Shown: piece after piece, positions 19,694 to 29,014 of the stretch
Layout: every line of letters begins with the position of its first letter
Numbering within the stretch: position 1 is the stretch's first letter
Assembly (NCBI GenBank): GCA_000310025.1
Contig: FN648568.1
Span: forward strand, 1 to 64,000
Direction of reading: 5' to 3'
DNA length: 64,000 bases
From: Ectocarpus siliculosus
Lineage: Eukaryota > Sar > Phaeophyceae > Ectocarpales > Ectocarpaceae
Program-made: the position numbers and the translations under genes
The notes under the pieces: generated by a model
Told to the model about the DNA's origin: nothing
Database searches by the model: none
What the model saw: only the letters and a program-made list of their open reading frames with translations

Positions 19694-20578
19694 ATGGCCG
19701 GAGTCCCCGCGGTGGCAGCAGGATCAGCGGCAGCAGCTCCAGCGGCAACGGCGACGACCTCTTGTGGTGGTGCGCTCCCCGCGACGGCGGCGGAGAAAAT
19801 GGCCGGGGTGCCTGCAGTGGCGGCAGAAGCGGCGGCATCGGCAGCAGCTCCAGAGGCGACGGCGGCGACCTCCGGCGGCCGTAGTGTTTCCCACGCAGCG
19901 ACGGCGGAGGAAGCGCCCGGAGGGCTCGCCGTGGCAGCTGGAGCAGCGGCATCGGCGGCGGTTCCAGCGGTGACGGCGGCGGTGCCCGGCGACACTCTTA
20001 TCTTCGCCACGGTGGCGGGAAGAACGACCGGAGCGCCCGCGTTGGTGGTTAGAGCGTCGGCATCCACGACGGTTCCAGCGGCGACGGCGGCGGCACCCGA
20101 CGGCATCGTTTTTCCCACTGCGGCGGCCGGAAGATTGGCTCGACAGCGGGCGCAAGTGGCGACATCGGTGACAGGACCACCCGCGACGGGGGTGCGAGGC
20201 GCCAACGATCCCGGGGTGGATGACCTGGTCGGTGGCTCCTGTAGCAGGAGCAGGAGCAGCAGCGGCGGCAGCACTAGCAAAGACGAGGCAGAGGGGATGG
20301 ATGTGGCCTGGTTTCGGGCACTGCTTCGCCCCTTCGACCCGGGAAGGCTGTGCCGGCTAAAGGCTGGGAGAGTGGGGCCGGTGCTGGGTGTGGACACCCC
20401 GTTCGACCGTGGACACGACCAGAGCAGCGGCAGGAGGACTGTGAAGCAGAGAAGGGAGTTCGGGGGATCGGGCGAGTCCAATAATGACGGCAAGCAGCGC
20501 GACTTCTGCTGGGGTCTTTATCTTCCCAAGGCACGTGATTGTTTAGTGTGTATTCTTTTAGGTTTCATTTGGTGTTGA
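19694..20578 (+). CDS. Ala-rich repeat ORF (33-34 residue units)
   Basis: A 294-residue frame. The first 150 residues are four to five tandem units of 33-34 residues, each with an (A/G)xPAxAAxAAAxxxPAATAA core and a conserved G-x(2)-F/LPxTxAG spacer. The DNA is a 99-102 bp GC-rich minisatellite. The second half is Arg/Ser/Gly-rich with FRALLRPFDPGR and no known domain. Opposite-strand frames are equally open, so coding on either strand is uncertain. Related repeats recur at 44.3 kb (minus) and 48.9 kb, which suggests a dispersed repeat rather than a single-copy gene. Confidence 0.35.
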   Translation: MAGVPAVAAGSAAAAPAATATTSCGGALPATAAEKMAGVPAVAAEAAASAAAPEATAATSGGRSVSHAATAEEAPGGLAVAAGAAASAAVPAVTAAVPGDTLIFATVAGRTTGAPALVVRASASTTVPAATAAAPDGIVFPTAAAGRLARQRAQVATSVTGPPATGVRGANDPGVDDLVGGSCSRSRSSSGGSTSKDEAEGMDVAWFRALLRPFDPGRLCRLKAGRVGPVLGVDTPFDRGHDQSSGRRTVKQRREFGGSGESNNDGKQRDFCWGLYLPKARDCLVCILLGFIWC

Positions 20579-21470
20579 GCAATCTGTTGATTTTGTGTTT
20601 GGTCTTCAGATCCCAATATAACTGCTGCACGTTTCACCGTTGTTTGAATGCCTGCAAATCACTTTTCCTATCGTTGGCGCGTTCGCAGGTCTTGATTTGT
20701 AGAGATATCCACTAGCGTTTTACCTAGCACAGACACTAATTTCCACGGTAGATTATTGTCGTTTCTCCGGAAGGCAGACGGAATGTTGCGGCCGGGGCGC
20801 TGTTGTTTGGCAGAAAAATATCTCAAACGGCGGTGGTAGTATAATTTCTGCGTACGGTTTGTTCCCCTTTGGTTATTCCTTCATTCATGGGGTAACGGTC
20901 TCTAGGGTAGTCAACGCTATGTTTTTCTGGTGGTACTGGATGTACGTAGGCATTCGCTTGGCGTGCGATGTGCTGGGTAAAAACGTTGGGAGGCACCCAC
21001 CGTTTCTCTGTCCCTCCGATGTACCGGTACCCGACGAGTCAACCGTTGCGGAGTACCAATTTTCCTTCCGAAAGTAGGCCTGTGGTGGACGTGTGACGTA
21101 CTTTTGTTTGATATATGTTGGCTTCTTGTTTCGCTTCTTGTTTTATCCATGATGGAGTTGGAATGCAGAATTGGCATGCTGGATTGTTTCCAAGGATGCG
21201 GTTGCGCGTGACTGCTGTTCTTTATTAATACCTAAAGTAAGAAATGTGTGACAACGCGTCGACCATCCTGCAACCCTATATAGCATGGTAGCATGATAGC
21301 ATGAGTCAGTTTCAAGACATTTGGATGGATCGAACTAACGTGTCCCAACCGATGGGGTTGTTTCCGTGTCTGTCTCGCTTCGAAGACCTGTGCTTACCGG
21401 GGGCCTTTGTGGAAACAATGCTAGAGGAAAAACCACAGCTTTATTGTTTTCCTTCGAAGTACATTTTATG
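20579..21470. other. No supported gene
   Basis: A 72-residue plus-strand frame (20859-21077) with a hydrophobic start is the longest clean frame, but nothing supports it as a gene. Confidence 0.35.
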
Positions 21471-21474
21471 CAAA

Positions 21475-21750
21475 GACTCCACTCCTGCCAGCTCCAGAGG
21501 CTGGCACACCACTAGAAGACCACTTCGCTAGATGTCTCTGCGATACTCTCTCTCTGGCACGCTAAGACCCTGTGGACACAAGGCTTAAACAGAATGGCAA
21601 TACATGCGAGTCCTCCTCTCGAACCGAGGGGGCCCCGCAGTACGCAGTACGTCCCGGGTACCCCAATATAAACAGTATGGCGATTCGAGTTGTTTCAATA
21701 AACCTCGGTTTGTTTTGTCTACGCCTCAAACAAACCTGCCCTTTGAAAGT
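21475..21750 (+). repeat. LTR-like dispersed repeat, plus copy
   Basis: About 240 bp are clearly homologous to an inverted copy at 34371-34645. The shared words, in order, are CTCCAGAGGCTGGCACACC, a GACCACTTCGCTAG word, GGGGGCCCCGCAGTACGCA, CCCCAATATAAACAGTATGGC and TTTCAATAAACCTCGG with an AATAAA signal. A TATAAA-like box and AATAAA close together suggest the R/U5 side of a solo LTR, but ends and target duplications are not resolved. Confidence 0.55.
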
Positions 21751-21839
21751 TGAGCGCGGCTTCAGGTTCGCGCGAACACACCAAAAAAGACGCCTGAAAA
21801 ATAACCTTTTTGCCTCGAAGCGTATATTGCCATAACTAA

Positions 21840-22470
21840 TGACGGCAGACGGACAGTGAGTTGTCTTTCATGGACTTCCATGGAATTTTTCAACGGTATG
21901 TTCTGGAGGGTCTGTAACTTTCTGTAGGGTATCCGAAACTGTCACAGAACTCACAGAACTATCGGGTAGGTATTGGAAGTGTTACAGAACTCCACAGATA
22001 TAATCGGGTTTGTGAGAAGGTCGTACAGAACCCACAGAACATTTCGGGTAGGTTCACAAATCTCTACAGACGTTTTCTGTACTGTCGTGTCACAGAACTC
22101 CCAGAAGTTTTCTGTAGGGTATTGAAAGTGCAATAGATCTCACAGAAATATCCGTTTGTAACGCAAGTGCCACAGAACTCAACAGAAAAAATCGGGTTTG
22201 TGCCAAGGTCGTACAGAACTCACAGAACCTCGCGGGTAGGGTATCAAATGCTCACAGAAGTTTTCTGTAGGGTATTGGAGCGTCGCCGAAGTCACATTTC
22301 CTGTAGGGTATTGTAGCATCACAGACGTCACAGAAGTGTCCGTAGGGTTTTCAAGTGTGACAGAACTCACAGACGCTTTCTGTAGGGTATTGCAAGTAGT
22401 GTGACATACTCGTCTGTAACGTTCTGTAGGGTATTGCAAGTGTCACAGAACAGAAAATAGGGGGTATTTA
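21840..22470 (+). repeat. CACAGAA/GTAGGGTATTG minisatellite array A
   Basis: Units of about 45-60 bp alternate GTCACAGAACTCACAGAAG with TTCTGTAGGGTATTG. A longer subunit with AATCGGGTTTGTG and GGTCGTACAGA repeats about every 190 bp (near 22005 and 22195), so there is a higher-order structure. Open frames here are artefacts. Confidence 0.85.
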
Positions 22471-23417
22471 AGCATGTTGCTCAAATGAGAGAATACTCCA
22501 GGTATATCCCCCCCCCCCCCCGGTCTCTCTGCATCCGGTTGTTCGCCCTGGTAACTCCACAAGGATGTGCTTGACGCGCCGAGAAGAGAGCGCCGGAAAA
22601 GGTGTGTCTTGGGCAATGAGCAACCCCGTGAGATCCCGCCAAGTTGTGCCAGATGAGAAAACGCTGAAGGGCAAAAATTTTTCCACGACCATCTTCACAG
22701 CCAGGAGCTGACGGACTCTGCCAAAGGGAACGAAATAGAAACAGAAATACAATACAATGTACCGTATCGGCACAGCATTGCAAAGGGGAGAACGGGACAA
22801 GCGTGAGATACCAACATCAGTCAGTTGGTTACGTGGTTCGCGCAGGTAAGGTTTCCTCACGGAGTACTACTGCATGCAGTACAGCAGTCACACATACACA
22901 TACATGCATAGACTACATGTACACACACAACAAGCAGAGAAACCTGACGCACACACCTGTCCGTCCCAACACCCGAGTTCTTGCTCGCCGCGAAGTTTGC
23001 CGTGATGCTCTGCTTCGCTGCCTTTCTCTTCCCGTCCTTCACGACGCCACCCACCCCCTGCACTCCGTGCCCATTCTTGAGGTGCGAGTTGACGTTGCTG
23101 CGGTCGCCGCCTTTGCAGGGGATCATCTTGTTCTTGCGGCGGCACAAGGAGTCGGCCATGCAGAAAAACTGGTGCTTGCTTGTCGCTGCTCGACGCCTCG
23201 ATGTACACTCGTAGCGTGTACGACTTCTCGCGGGACCCTTTCCTCACAAAGCCTGCTGGCACCGTGAAGTCATCGACTGCCTTCACCACAGCCGCGTCCA
23301 CGGCATGCGGCTCCCCGTTCTTGTTGTAGACGGCTGCGGGTGCGATTACGGGCACGCCTGCATCACCGCCTCCCGCGTCAACTATCTCTACCGCTCCCTC
23401 GCGTTCTGGTGGTGGTG

Positions 23418-23458
<41 letters not shown>

Positions 23459-23538
23459 TCTGCCCGCGTTTTGACTCCTCCCGCAGCGATCGATGATCCG
23501 CTCGGAGGGTCCGCGGTGATGGTAGAGTTAGAGTTCAT
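22471..23538 (-). pseudogene. hAT-family transposase fragment with BED zinc finger
   Basis: Exon 1 starts at an ATG at 23538 and codes for a Ser/Ala-rich leader with an 11-Ala run, then DDFTVPAGFVRKGSREKSY and a BED-type finger: C-x4-C (FCMADSLC) and a NSHLKNGH His pair. A 4-bp duplication (CAAG) near 23172 shifts the frame just before the finger. Exon 1 ends at 22957 (GACAG/GTGTGT). Exon 2 starts at 22717 after TTTGGCAG and joins in phase: RVRQLLAVKMVVEKFLPFSV, then a SGTTWRDLTGLL helix and PALSSRRVKHIL. This is the region after the BED finger where hAT transposases begin their dimerisation/RNase H fold. No DDE core follows; the gene stops against a C14 run and the minisatellite at about 22510. 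The two arrays of the same minisatellite on both sides suggest it lies inside an array. Confidence 0.65.
23405..23460 (+). repeat. Trinucleotide (GTT/GCT)n microsatellite
   Basis: About 50 bp of TTG and GCT triplets, coding on the minus strand for the Ala run of the hAT-like leader. Confidence 0.85.
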
Positions 23539-23739
23539 GTCCCTCTCTTCCACAGCGATACAGATGCGTCGTGGTTGTTCACAATGATGTGTATGTGTGT
23601 GGTGTATGTGTGTGTGTGGTGCATGCTCACCATGATGACTTGTGTGCGAGAACCACGTGATTTGTACTTGTTCTTTTTCTGCAAATAATTGACAAGGTGC
23701 GCTTCAAGTTTGGTTGGTGGGCCTGACTCAGAACATCGA

Positions 23740-24235
23740 ACGTACAGACGTAGCCCGGTAGGTAGGGTATTGACAGCGTCACAGATCGAACAGAAGTTTC
23801 CGGTAGGGTATTGGAAGTGTCACAGATCTCACAGAAGCGTCCGGTAGGGTATTTGAAGTGTGACAGAACTCACAGAAGAATTATGTAGGGTATCGGAAGG
23901 CTTACAGAACCTCACAGAACGATTCTGTAGGGTATCAGAAGTGCCACAGAACTTACAGATATATCCGGTATTGTATCGCCAGTGCCACAGAACTCAACAG
24001 ATAAAATCGGGTTTGTGCGAAGGTCGTACAGATCCCACAAAACGTAGCGGGTAGGTTAACAAATGTGTACAGAGGTTTTCTGTAGGGTATTGGAGCGTCA
24101 CAGAACTCATAGGCGTTTTCCGTAGGGTATTGGAAGTGCCACAGATCTCACAGAAGTATCCGGTATTGTAGCGGAAGTACCACAGAACTCGTCTGTAACG
24201 TTCTGTAGGGTAAATACCCGGAAAAATAATGCCGG
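23740..24235 (+). repeat. CACAGAA/GTAGGGTATTG minisatellite array B
   Basis: Same family and orientation as the array at 21840-22470, including the AATCGGGTTTGTG/GGTCGTACAGA higher-order segment near 24005. It lies on the other side of the hAT fragment. Confidence 0.85.
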
Positions 24236-24239
24236 TACC

Positions 24240-24634
24240 ATCTGTGGGTACCCTACAGAACACACCCTTGGAATTTTTACATGGAAAGTTTATGAACATC
24301 CATAAAATTTCATGAAACATTTCTTGGAAGTCCATGAAATGTTCCATAAACGTCCATGAACATTTCGTAAACGTCCATGACATAATCCGTGGACTTCCAT
24401 GGAATTCCATGCAACATCAAATGGAATTCCATGGGACATTCCATGGAGATCCATGAAAGTCCTTGAAACATTCCATGGATGTTCACCGTGGAGTTCCATT
24501 AACGTCCATGGGCATCCATGAACCCCTACTGCTATGAACGTCCACGAGATTTTTTCATCGAACGTTCCATGACACCTCACGGAATACTTCCATGAAATAT
24601 TTCATGACATAAATATCATGAACGTCCTTGATGT
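24240..24634 (+). repeat. CCATGGA/GTCCATGAA degenerate satellite
   Basis: Irregular short units (TTCCATGGA, GTCCATGAA, CATTCCATGG) fill this block. It is the left flank of the LTR element at 24640 and is related to the 49-bp array at 27202. Confidence 0.8.
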
Positions 24635-24639
24635 TTGTT

Positions 24640-24870
24640 TGTGGTACTTGGATGTGAGTCCGACCTGTGCGTCCTCTGTGAAGGATACGCGTATAGGAAG
24701 TATGTGTGTGATGGGTATGTATGCCGTTGGCGTCCAATGTGGCCCTTCCCCCGAGAGAGTACACGGTGGTGTGCTCCTCGCACTTGCCTGAGGGGCTAGC
24801 GTGTTGGTGACCAGCTTGCCTGAGGGGCTTGCGTGTCGGATAAATAATACATGGTCCTCTTCTTCCTGAG
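24640..24870 (+). repeat. 5' LTR (3' end degraded)
   Basis: Homologous to 26889-27156 over about 230 bp. It contains an extra 30-bp tandem of the TTGCCTGAGGGGCT(T/A)GCGTG word relative to the 3' copy, and a TAAATAATACATGG promoter-like stretch. Confidence 0.65.
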
Positions 24871-24901
24871 TGGGGCGCCGATGCAACAGTAGCAGCAAGG
24901 T

Positions 24902-25300
24902 ATGGGTTGCACTCGCGATTGGAGGACTGTCGATACGGCTGGTGAGTTTTATGTCGGCAGTGACCCGAGGAGATTTCACGGGCCTCCTCGGTGCGATCGG
25001 TGCGGTCGTTCTGGACACATGAGCATCAAATGTCTGGCACCAAACCACGAAATGATCTACCGGAAGTACAACCAACCTGACACATTTCGGCAGCAGCCGA
25101 GGAACGGCGAGTTTGGCGGCGGGTCAGCAGCAGCAGCAGCCACCAGGCGTGGTGTACGGCGGTGACTCTCAGCAACAGCCGCGGCAACAACAGCTAGCAG
25201 CCGGATTCACCGGGGGTTTAGGTGGACAGGTTAGTGGTGTGGTGTTTGTTGGTGTAAACGGGGGGGGGGCTGCTGCCGGTTCATTTGCGGCGTTATTTAC
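24902..25300 (+). pseudogene. Gag fragment with CCHC zinc knuckle
   Basis: The frame from 24902 encodes CDRCGRSGHMSIKC with C31, C34, H39 and C44, a perfect CX2CX4HX4C knuckle, as found in retrotransposon Gag. It is followed by a Tyr/Asn/Gln-rich tail. At about 25110 the frame shifts to frame 3, where a Gln/Gly-rich tail (GQQQQQPPGVVYGG, then QQQPRQQQLAAGF) continues to about 25300. The start codon is uncertain because the 5' LTR end and leader are damaged. No other Gag part is visible. Confidence 0.6.
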
Positions 25301-25369
25301 CGGTAAAAGCCTCCGCCAAATTAGCTTCTCTCAACGTAAACACACGCTCCGCCACTCTCACTTCCCCCT

Positions 25370-25965
25370 CAATCTTTCCGTGGTCAAAAGTGTGCGTCGG
25401 GGCTCGGCTCCAGGTTCAATCCAATCCCCTGTCCCCGTCCCCATCGCCGCTGCTATCCTCGCCGCTGTTGCTACAGTTCCCCCTGATGCTGTTATTGCTC
25501 ACGTCCCCCCCAGCACATTGACTATCAAGCTCCTCCAGGACTGGCAATGGCGTGGTTGTCGCACTGATCGCCTCCTCCAACTACTCGTCACACATTTCCG
25601 ACACCGGTGCTGCCGCCGCCGCCGCCGCCGCTGCGGGCGTCTGGACACCCGATGCCAACGTGGCGACCGGGGACGCCGCTGCTGATGCTGCCGCTTCCGA
25701 CGAACAACGTGATACGATCCAATCATGTGTTCCTCCGCTACACGTCTACTTCTCTATCCGCCCTCCATGAGATCCAGCTCATCGCGTTGCCGCATTACTG
25801 CATGTGCTACAAGTGATGTCGGGGGCCGCTGGGGAGAAGGAGCAGCAGCAGCAGCAACAGCGAGGGAAGCGGCGGCGATTGAAGCGGGGACGAGGTATCG
25901 GATGAAACCTGGAGTGGAGCCCCGACGCACCCTTTCGACCCCGGGAAGACATATTCGCGTGGCGC
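25370..25965. repeat. Inverted repeat inside the LTR element
   Basis: About 100 bp at 25372-25472 and the complement of 25850-25962 are homologous; both contain GGTGCGTCGGGGCTC or GTGTGCGTCGGGGCTC, CTCCAGGTT(T)CA-TCC and ATCGCCGC. Arms are about 380 bp apart. A third, weaker copy lies near 20300-20350. The arms could pair as a hairpin. Confidence 0.55.
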
Positions 25966-26199
25966 GAGGAGACGGGGGGCGGAACCAGGCCTTTCGATAG
26001 GGGCAGGAACGGGGGTGGCAGCTCCGGCGGTGACACCGGCGGGGGCAGGAGCTACGGCGGGAGTGGTGGCTTCGGCCAGAGCTGCGACGGCATAAGCAGA
26101 CGGCAGCGGCGGCTTCGTCCAGAGCCCCGTCGGTAGCAACGGCGACAAGGGCGGTGGTCGCGTTTATTCGACGAACTTGACACTTTTCCACTTAGGATA

Positions 26200-26880
26200 T
26201 TCCGACTTTTGGTTTTTATGTTAGGTCCTGAGTTACGTGGTCGCTCTCTGCGGAGTATTTCTGGCGGCGCGCACGAAATGAGATGATACCGCGTTGTTTG
26301 ACATGCATGAAGGCAAACCGCTCATGGAGCAGGGGGGCTTTTGGACCTCAAGTTGAGGAGACAGTTTGCATGCGGTACAAACTTTCTTTGGAGTTTGATG
26401 CCTTGTGTGTAACGTGTTTTCATGTTTTTGGTTTGTATCGCATGTTTTGCTGCTCTTCATCTATGACCATGATCCTAGAGGACATGAACATCAATCGTAT
26501 TGGTTTGTTTCCTAGTCTTGGGCTACTTGTTTGTTCGGTGAACGGCAAAGTAGGGGGGCGTTGGCATCGAGTTTTAAGCTCGGGGTAAATTTTGGGAGCT
26601 GACAGCAGGGGGGTGTTCGCTTGGATGCTTGCTTACATTTTCAATCGTTTCTTGGAGAACAGTGACGGTACCGATTAGCGGGTGCGCGCTGTTTAGGACT
26701 TGGTCCTTGACCACTTTATTGGTTGGGGCCATTATGCTTTACGAATTCATTCTCGTTTCGATTGGTCAAGAAGTTGAGTTCTTGTTTTGTTTAAGGATTT
26801 GGTGCAAACTCTTCTGAAGTTGTTTTCTACAGAACTGTCCGTTTTCGTGAAGGGTTGCATGATCGCACGTTTAACTAGGG
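26200..26880. other. Internal part of LTR element without a gene
   Basis: Short frames only. A hydrophobic 62-residue plus-strand frame at 26629-26817 has no support. Confidence 0.3.
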
Positions 26881-26888
26881 GGGCTGTT

Positions 26889-27156
26889 TGTGGTACTTGG
26901 ATGTGAGTCCGACCTGTGCGTCCTCTGTGGGGGATACGCGTCTAGGAAGTATGTGTGTAATGGGTATACGTGCCGTTGGGGTCCAAGTGTGCCCCCCCCC
27001 GCGAGAGCACACGGTGGCGTGCTCCTGGAACTTGCCTGAGGAGCTTGCGTGTCGAATATATAACACATGGTCCTTCTCTTCATTTGCTGTTCCTGGGATA
27101 ACAAAGGCCCCAGCTCCAACACCACAGACTGCCGAGGGCGGCAGTGCACAAAAACA
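26889..27156 (+). repeat. 3' LTR
   Basis: 268 bp beginning TGTGGTAC and ending AAAAACA. It contains a C9 run near 26993 and a TATATAACACATGG promoter-like motif at about 27055. Confidence 0.65.
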
Positions 27157-27201
27157 TTGTTTTGTGGAAGTCCTTAAAGTATGAATAGAAGTGCATGAAC
27201 G

Positions 27202-27447
27202 TTCATGACATTCCATCTAGTTCCATGGAAGCCATGAAAGTCCATGGAAGTTCATGACATTCCATCTAGTTCCATGGAAGCCATGAAAGTCCATGGAAGT
27301 TCATGACATTCCATCTAGTTCCATGGAAGCCATGAAAGTCCATGGAAGTTCATGACATTCCATCTAGTTCCATGGAAGCCATGAAAGTCCATGGAAGTTC
27401 ATGACATTCCATCTAGTTCCATGGAAGCCATGAAAGTCCATGGAAGT
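27202..27447 (+). repeat. 49-bp tandem repeat, five near-identical copies
   Basis: The unit begins TTCATGACATTCCATCTAG and ends CATGAAAGTCCATGGAAG. Starts at 27202, 27251, 27300, 27349 and 27398 give an exact 49-bp period with essentially no differences, so the array is recent. It is built from the CCATGGA/GTCCATGAA words of the satellite at 24240. Confidence 0.95.
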
Positions 27448-27514
27448 TCATGGAAATCCATGGACTTCCACAGAAATTTCCATTAACTTCCATGGAAAAG
27501 TACGAAAATGTACA

Positions 27515-27995
27515 AACCCGGAAGATCCAAGGCGACACGCGACAAAGGTGTACGACATAACCCAAACGCGCAGTTGGTATCGGGAAGGGTCAACAAGCGT
27601 TCACACCCTGCGATATGCGTGGAGAAGAGAGGAAACCCGAATATATTGCTTGCAACTACCGATGGACAATCGGACGTCCGTATGTACCTCTGGATACGTG
27701 CACCCAAAGCGACCCACGACAAGGGTGTACGACATTACTCAAACAGGCGTAGGCGGTACTGGGTAGCACAAAGAAACGTCCACGCCCAGCGATGTGCATG
27801 AACAAGTTAGGAAGCACATGTTTGATGTGGAGTTAACCATGGACACTCACCTACTTGGATAGCCCTGGTCGTGTACATGCAAAGAGATGTCGGGACATTC
27901 TGCACCCAACAAAGGTGCAAGACATGAGCCAAATATTCGTCGACACGAGGTACTCCGCTCTGATTCGAGCATAAGAACAATTCTATCAATCGTTA
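27515..27995 (+). repeat. Diverged tandem repeat, period about 187 bp
   Basis: Three copies at about 27530, 27710 and 27895 share GGTG(T/C)A(C/A)GACAT, followed by A(C/G)CCAAA or ACTCAAA and a preceding CACCCAA(A/C). Divergence is high. Confidence 0.6.
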
Positions 27996-28154
27996 CTAAA
28001 CGGATTCCTTTTATAGTAGTGCCAGGTAGGAGATATATTCAAGGAGCCCCTTTGCGCGGCGACCACCATGTGGGGTCATAAATCATGCTAAATAAACAGT
28101 ACTCTTGCAGGATGGTCGACGTGTTATATTTCTCACTTTTAGTATGGATGGATC

Positions 28155-28530
28155 AGACACCGGAGAAGGTTCACGTTCAGTCACTCGCAACAGCATGATG
28201 AAGAGGACACGCGTCGCTAATGATTGATTAACAGCACGGAGTATAGGCCTACTGCAAGCCATTAAGGAGTAGCGCGGCTCTGGTAGCACGCATGCATGGC
28301 TTCACACCACGCTGTTTTACGCTGCTGCAGCATGCAGAGCAAAAGATGAACACGTTCACTCACGCACAGATAAAGGCCGACACACGTCGTAAAAGATTGA
28401 CAGCATAGAATAGACGCGCAGCACGGGCGGGCCGTACTTGCCGCAAGCCAAGCAAGGTTTGAGCGCAGCTTTGGACGCACGTGTACGTAAATCGACAGCG
28501 GCACCACGCTTGATACGACAGCAACATTTT
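28155..28530 (-). repeat. Diverged tandem duplication, about 180 bp
   Basis: Two copies share a GTTCA-TCAC start, GACACGCGTCG/GACACACGTCG, GATTGA-(T)AACAGCA, a TACTGC/TTGCCGCAAGCCA word, GGTAGCACGCATG/TGGACGCACGTG and CACCACGCT. They lie at about 28165-28310 and 28345-28515. Confidence 0.5.
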
Positions 28531-28599
28531 CCTTTTCGCGAAACAGCGATCCACACGACACGAGACAAAACACTCTACTGCTGCAATCTGGTGCATGTC

Positions 28600-29011
28600 C
28601 CTATCCATCAACACGAAAGCAGAGGGAGTTGCGGCCGCTGTCGTCCGCCCAGCACACCAATCTGGACCCTGCTGTGCACCCGCCCTCGCAGTCTTATCCG
28701 ATATTTTCAAATATGATACGTGATGTTGCCGGCTGCAGCACAGTGCTCAGTATCGGGACGTCACGTACAGCATTAGACACGTCCCGGGTTCTGGCTAGGC
28801 TGGTTGCTCTTTGTTATTTTCCCCTTATTTTTCCGCATGGTGTCCATGTGTCCACAGCGGTTGTCCAGAGCTCCCGACGTTGTTCATCAAAGATATCAAA
28901 CAGTCTTCACTACTCGGAGTATATGGTTGATAGGTGTACACATTAGGGTTGTAGTTCATGCACACAAAATCCTTTCTTCTTTCGATTCCATACCATGGGG
29001 CCACGGTGATA
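28600..29011. other. No supported gene
   Basis: Overlapping short frames on both strands with no domain, splice or repeat signal that I can defend. Confidence 0.35.
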
Positions 29012-29014
29012 TTA

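Larger units (their letters stand above)
24640..27156 (+). mobile_element. Small LTR retrotransposon, probably non-autonomous
   Basis: Two direct repeats frame about 2 kb: 24640 to about 24870 and 26889-27156. They share TGTGGTACTTGGATGTGAG, CCGACCTGTGCGTCCTCTGTG, GGAAGTATGTGTGT, GCTTGCGTGTCG and ACATGGTCCT. The 5' copy loses similarity after about 24865, so its end is altered. A TTGTT pentamer precedes the 5' repeat (24635-24639) and follows the 3' repeat (27157-27161) as a target duplication; a start at TGTTTGTGG four bases earlier is also possible. A purine tract (AACTAGGGGGGG) precedes the 3' LTR. The only protein feature is a Gag zinc knuckle. No RT, protease or integrase is seen, so movement would need another element's enzymes. 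Confidence 0.7.

Noticed and set aside
27202-27447. CRISPR-like regular array
   Set aside because: The whole 49-bp unit is repeated with no variable spacers, and the setting is eukaryotic.
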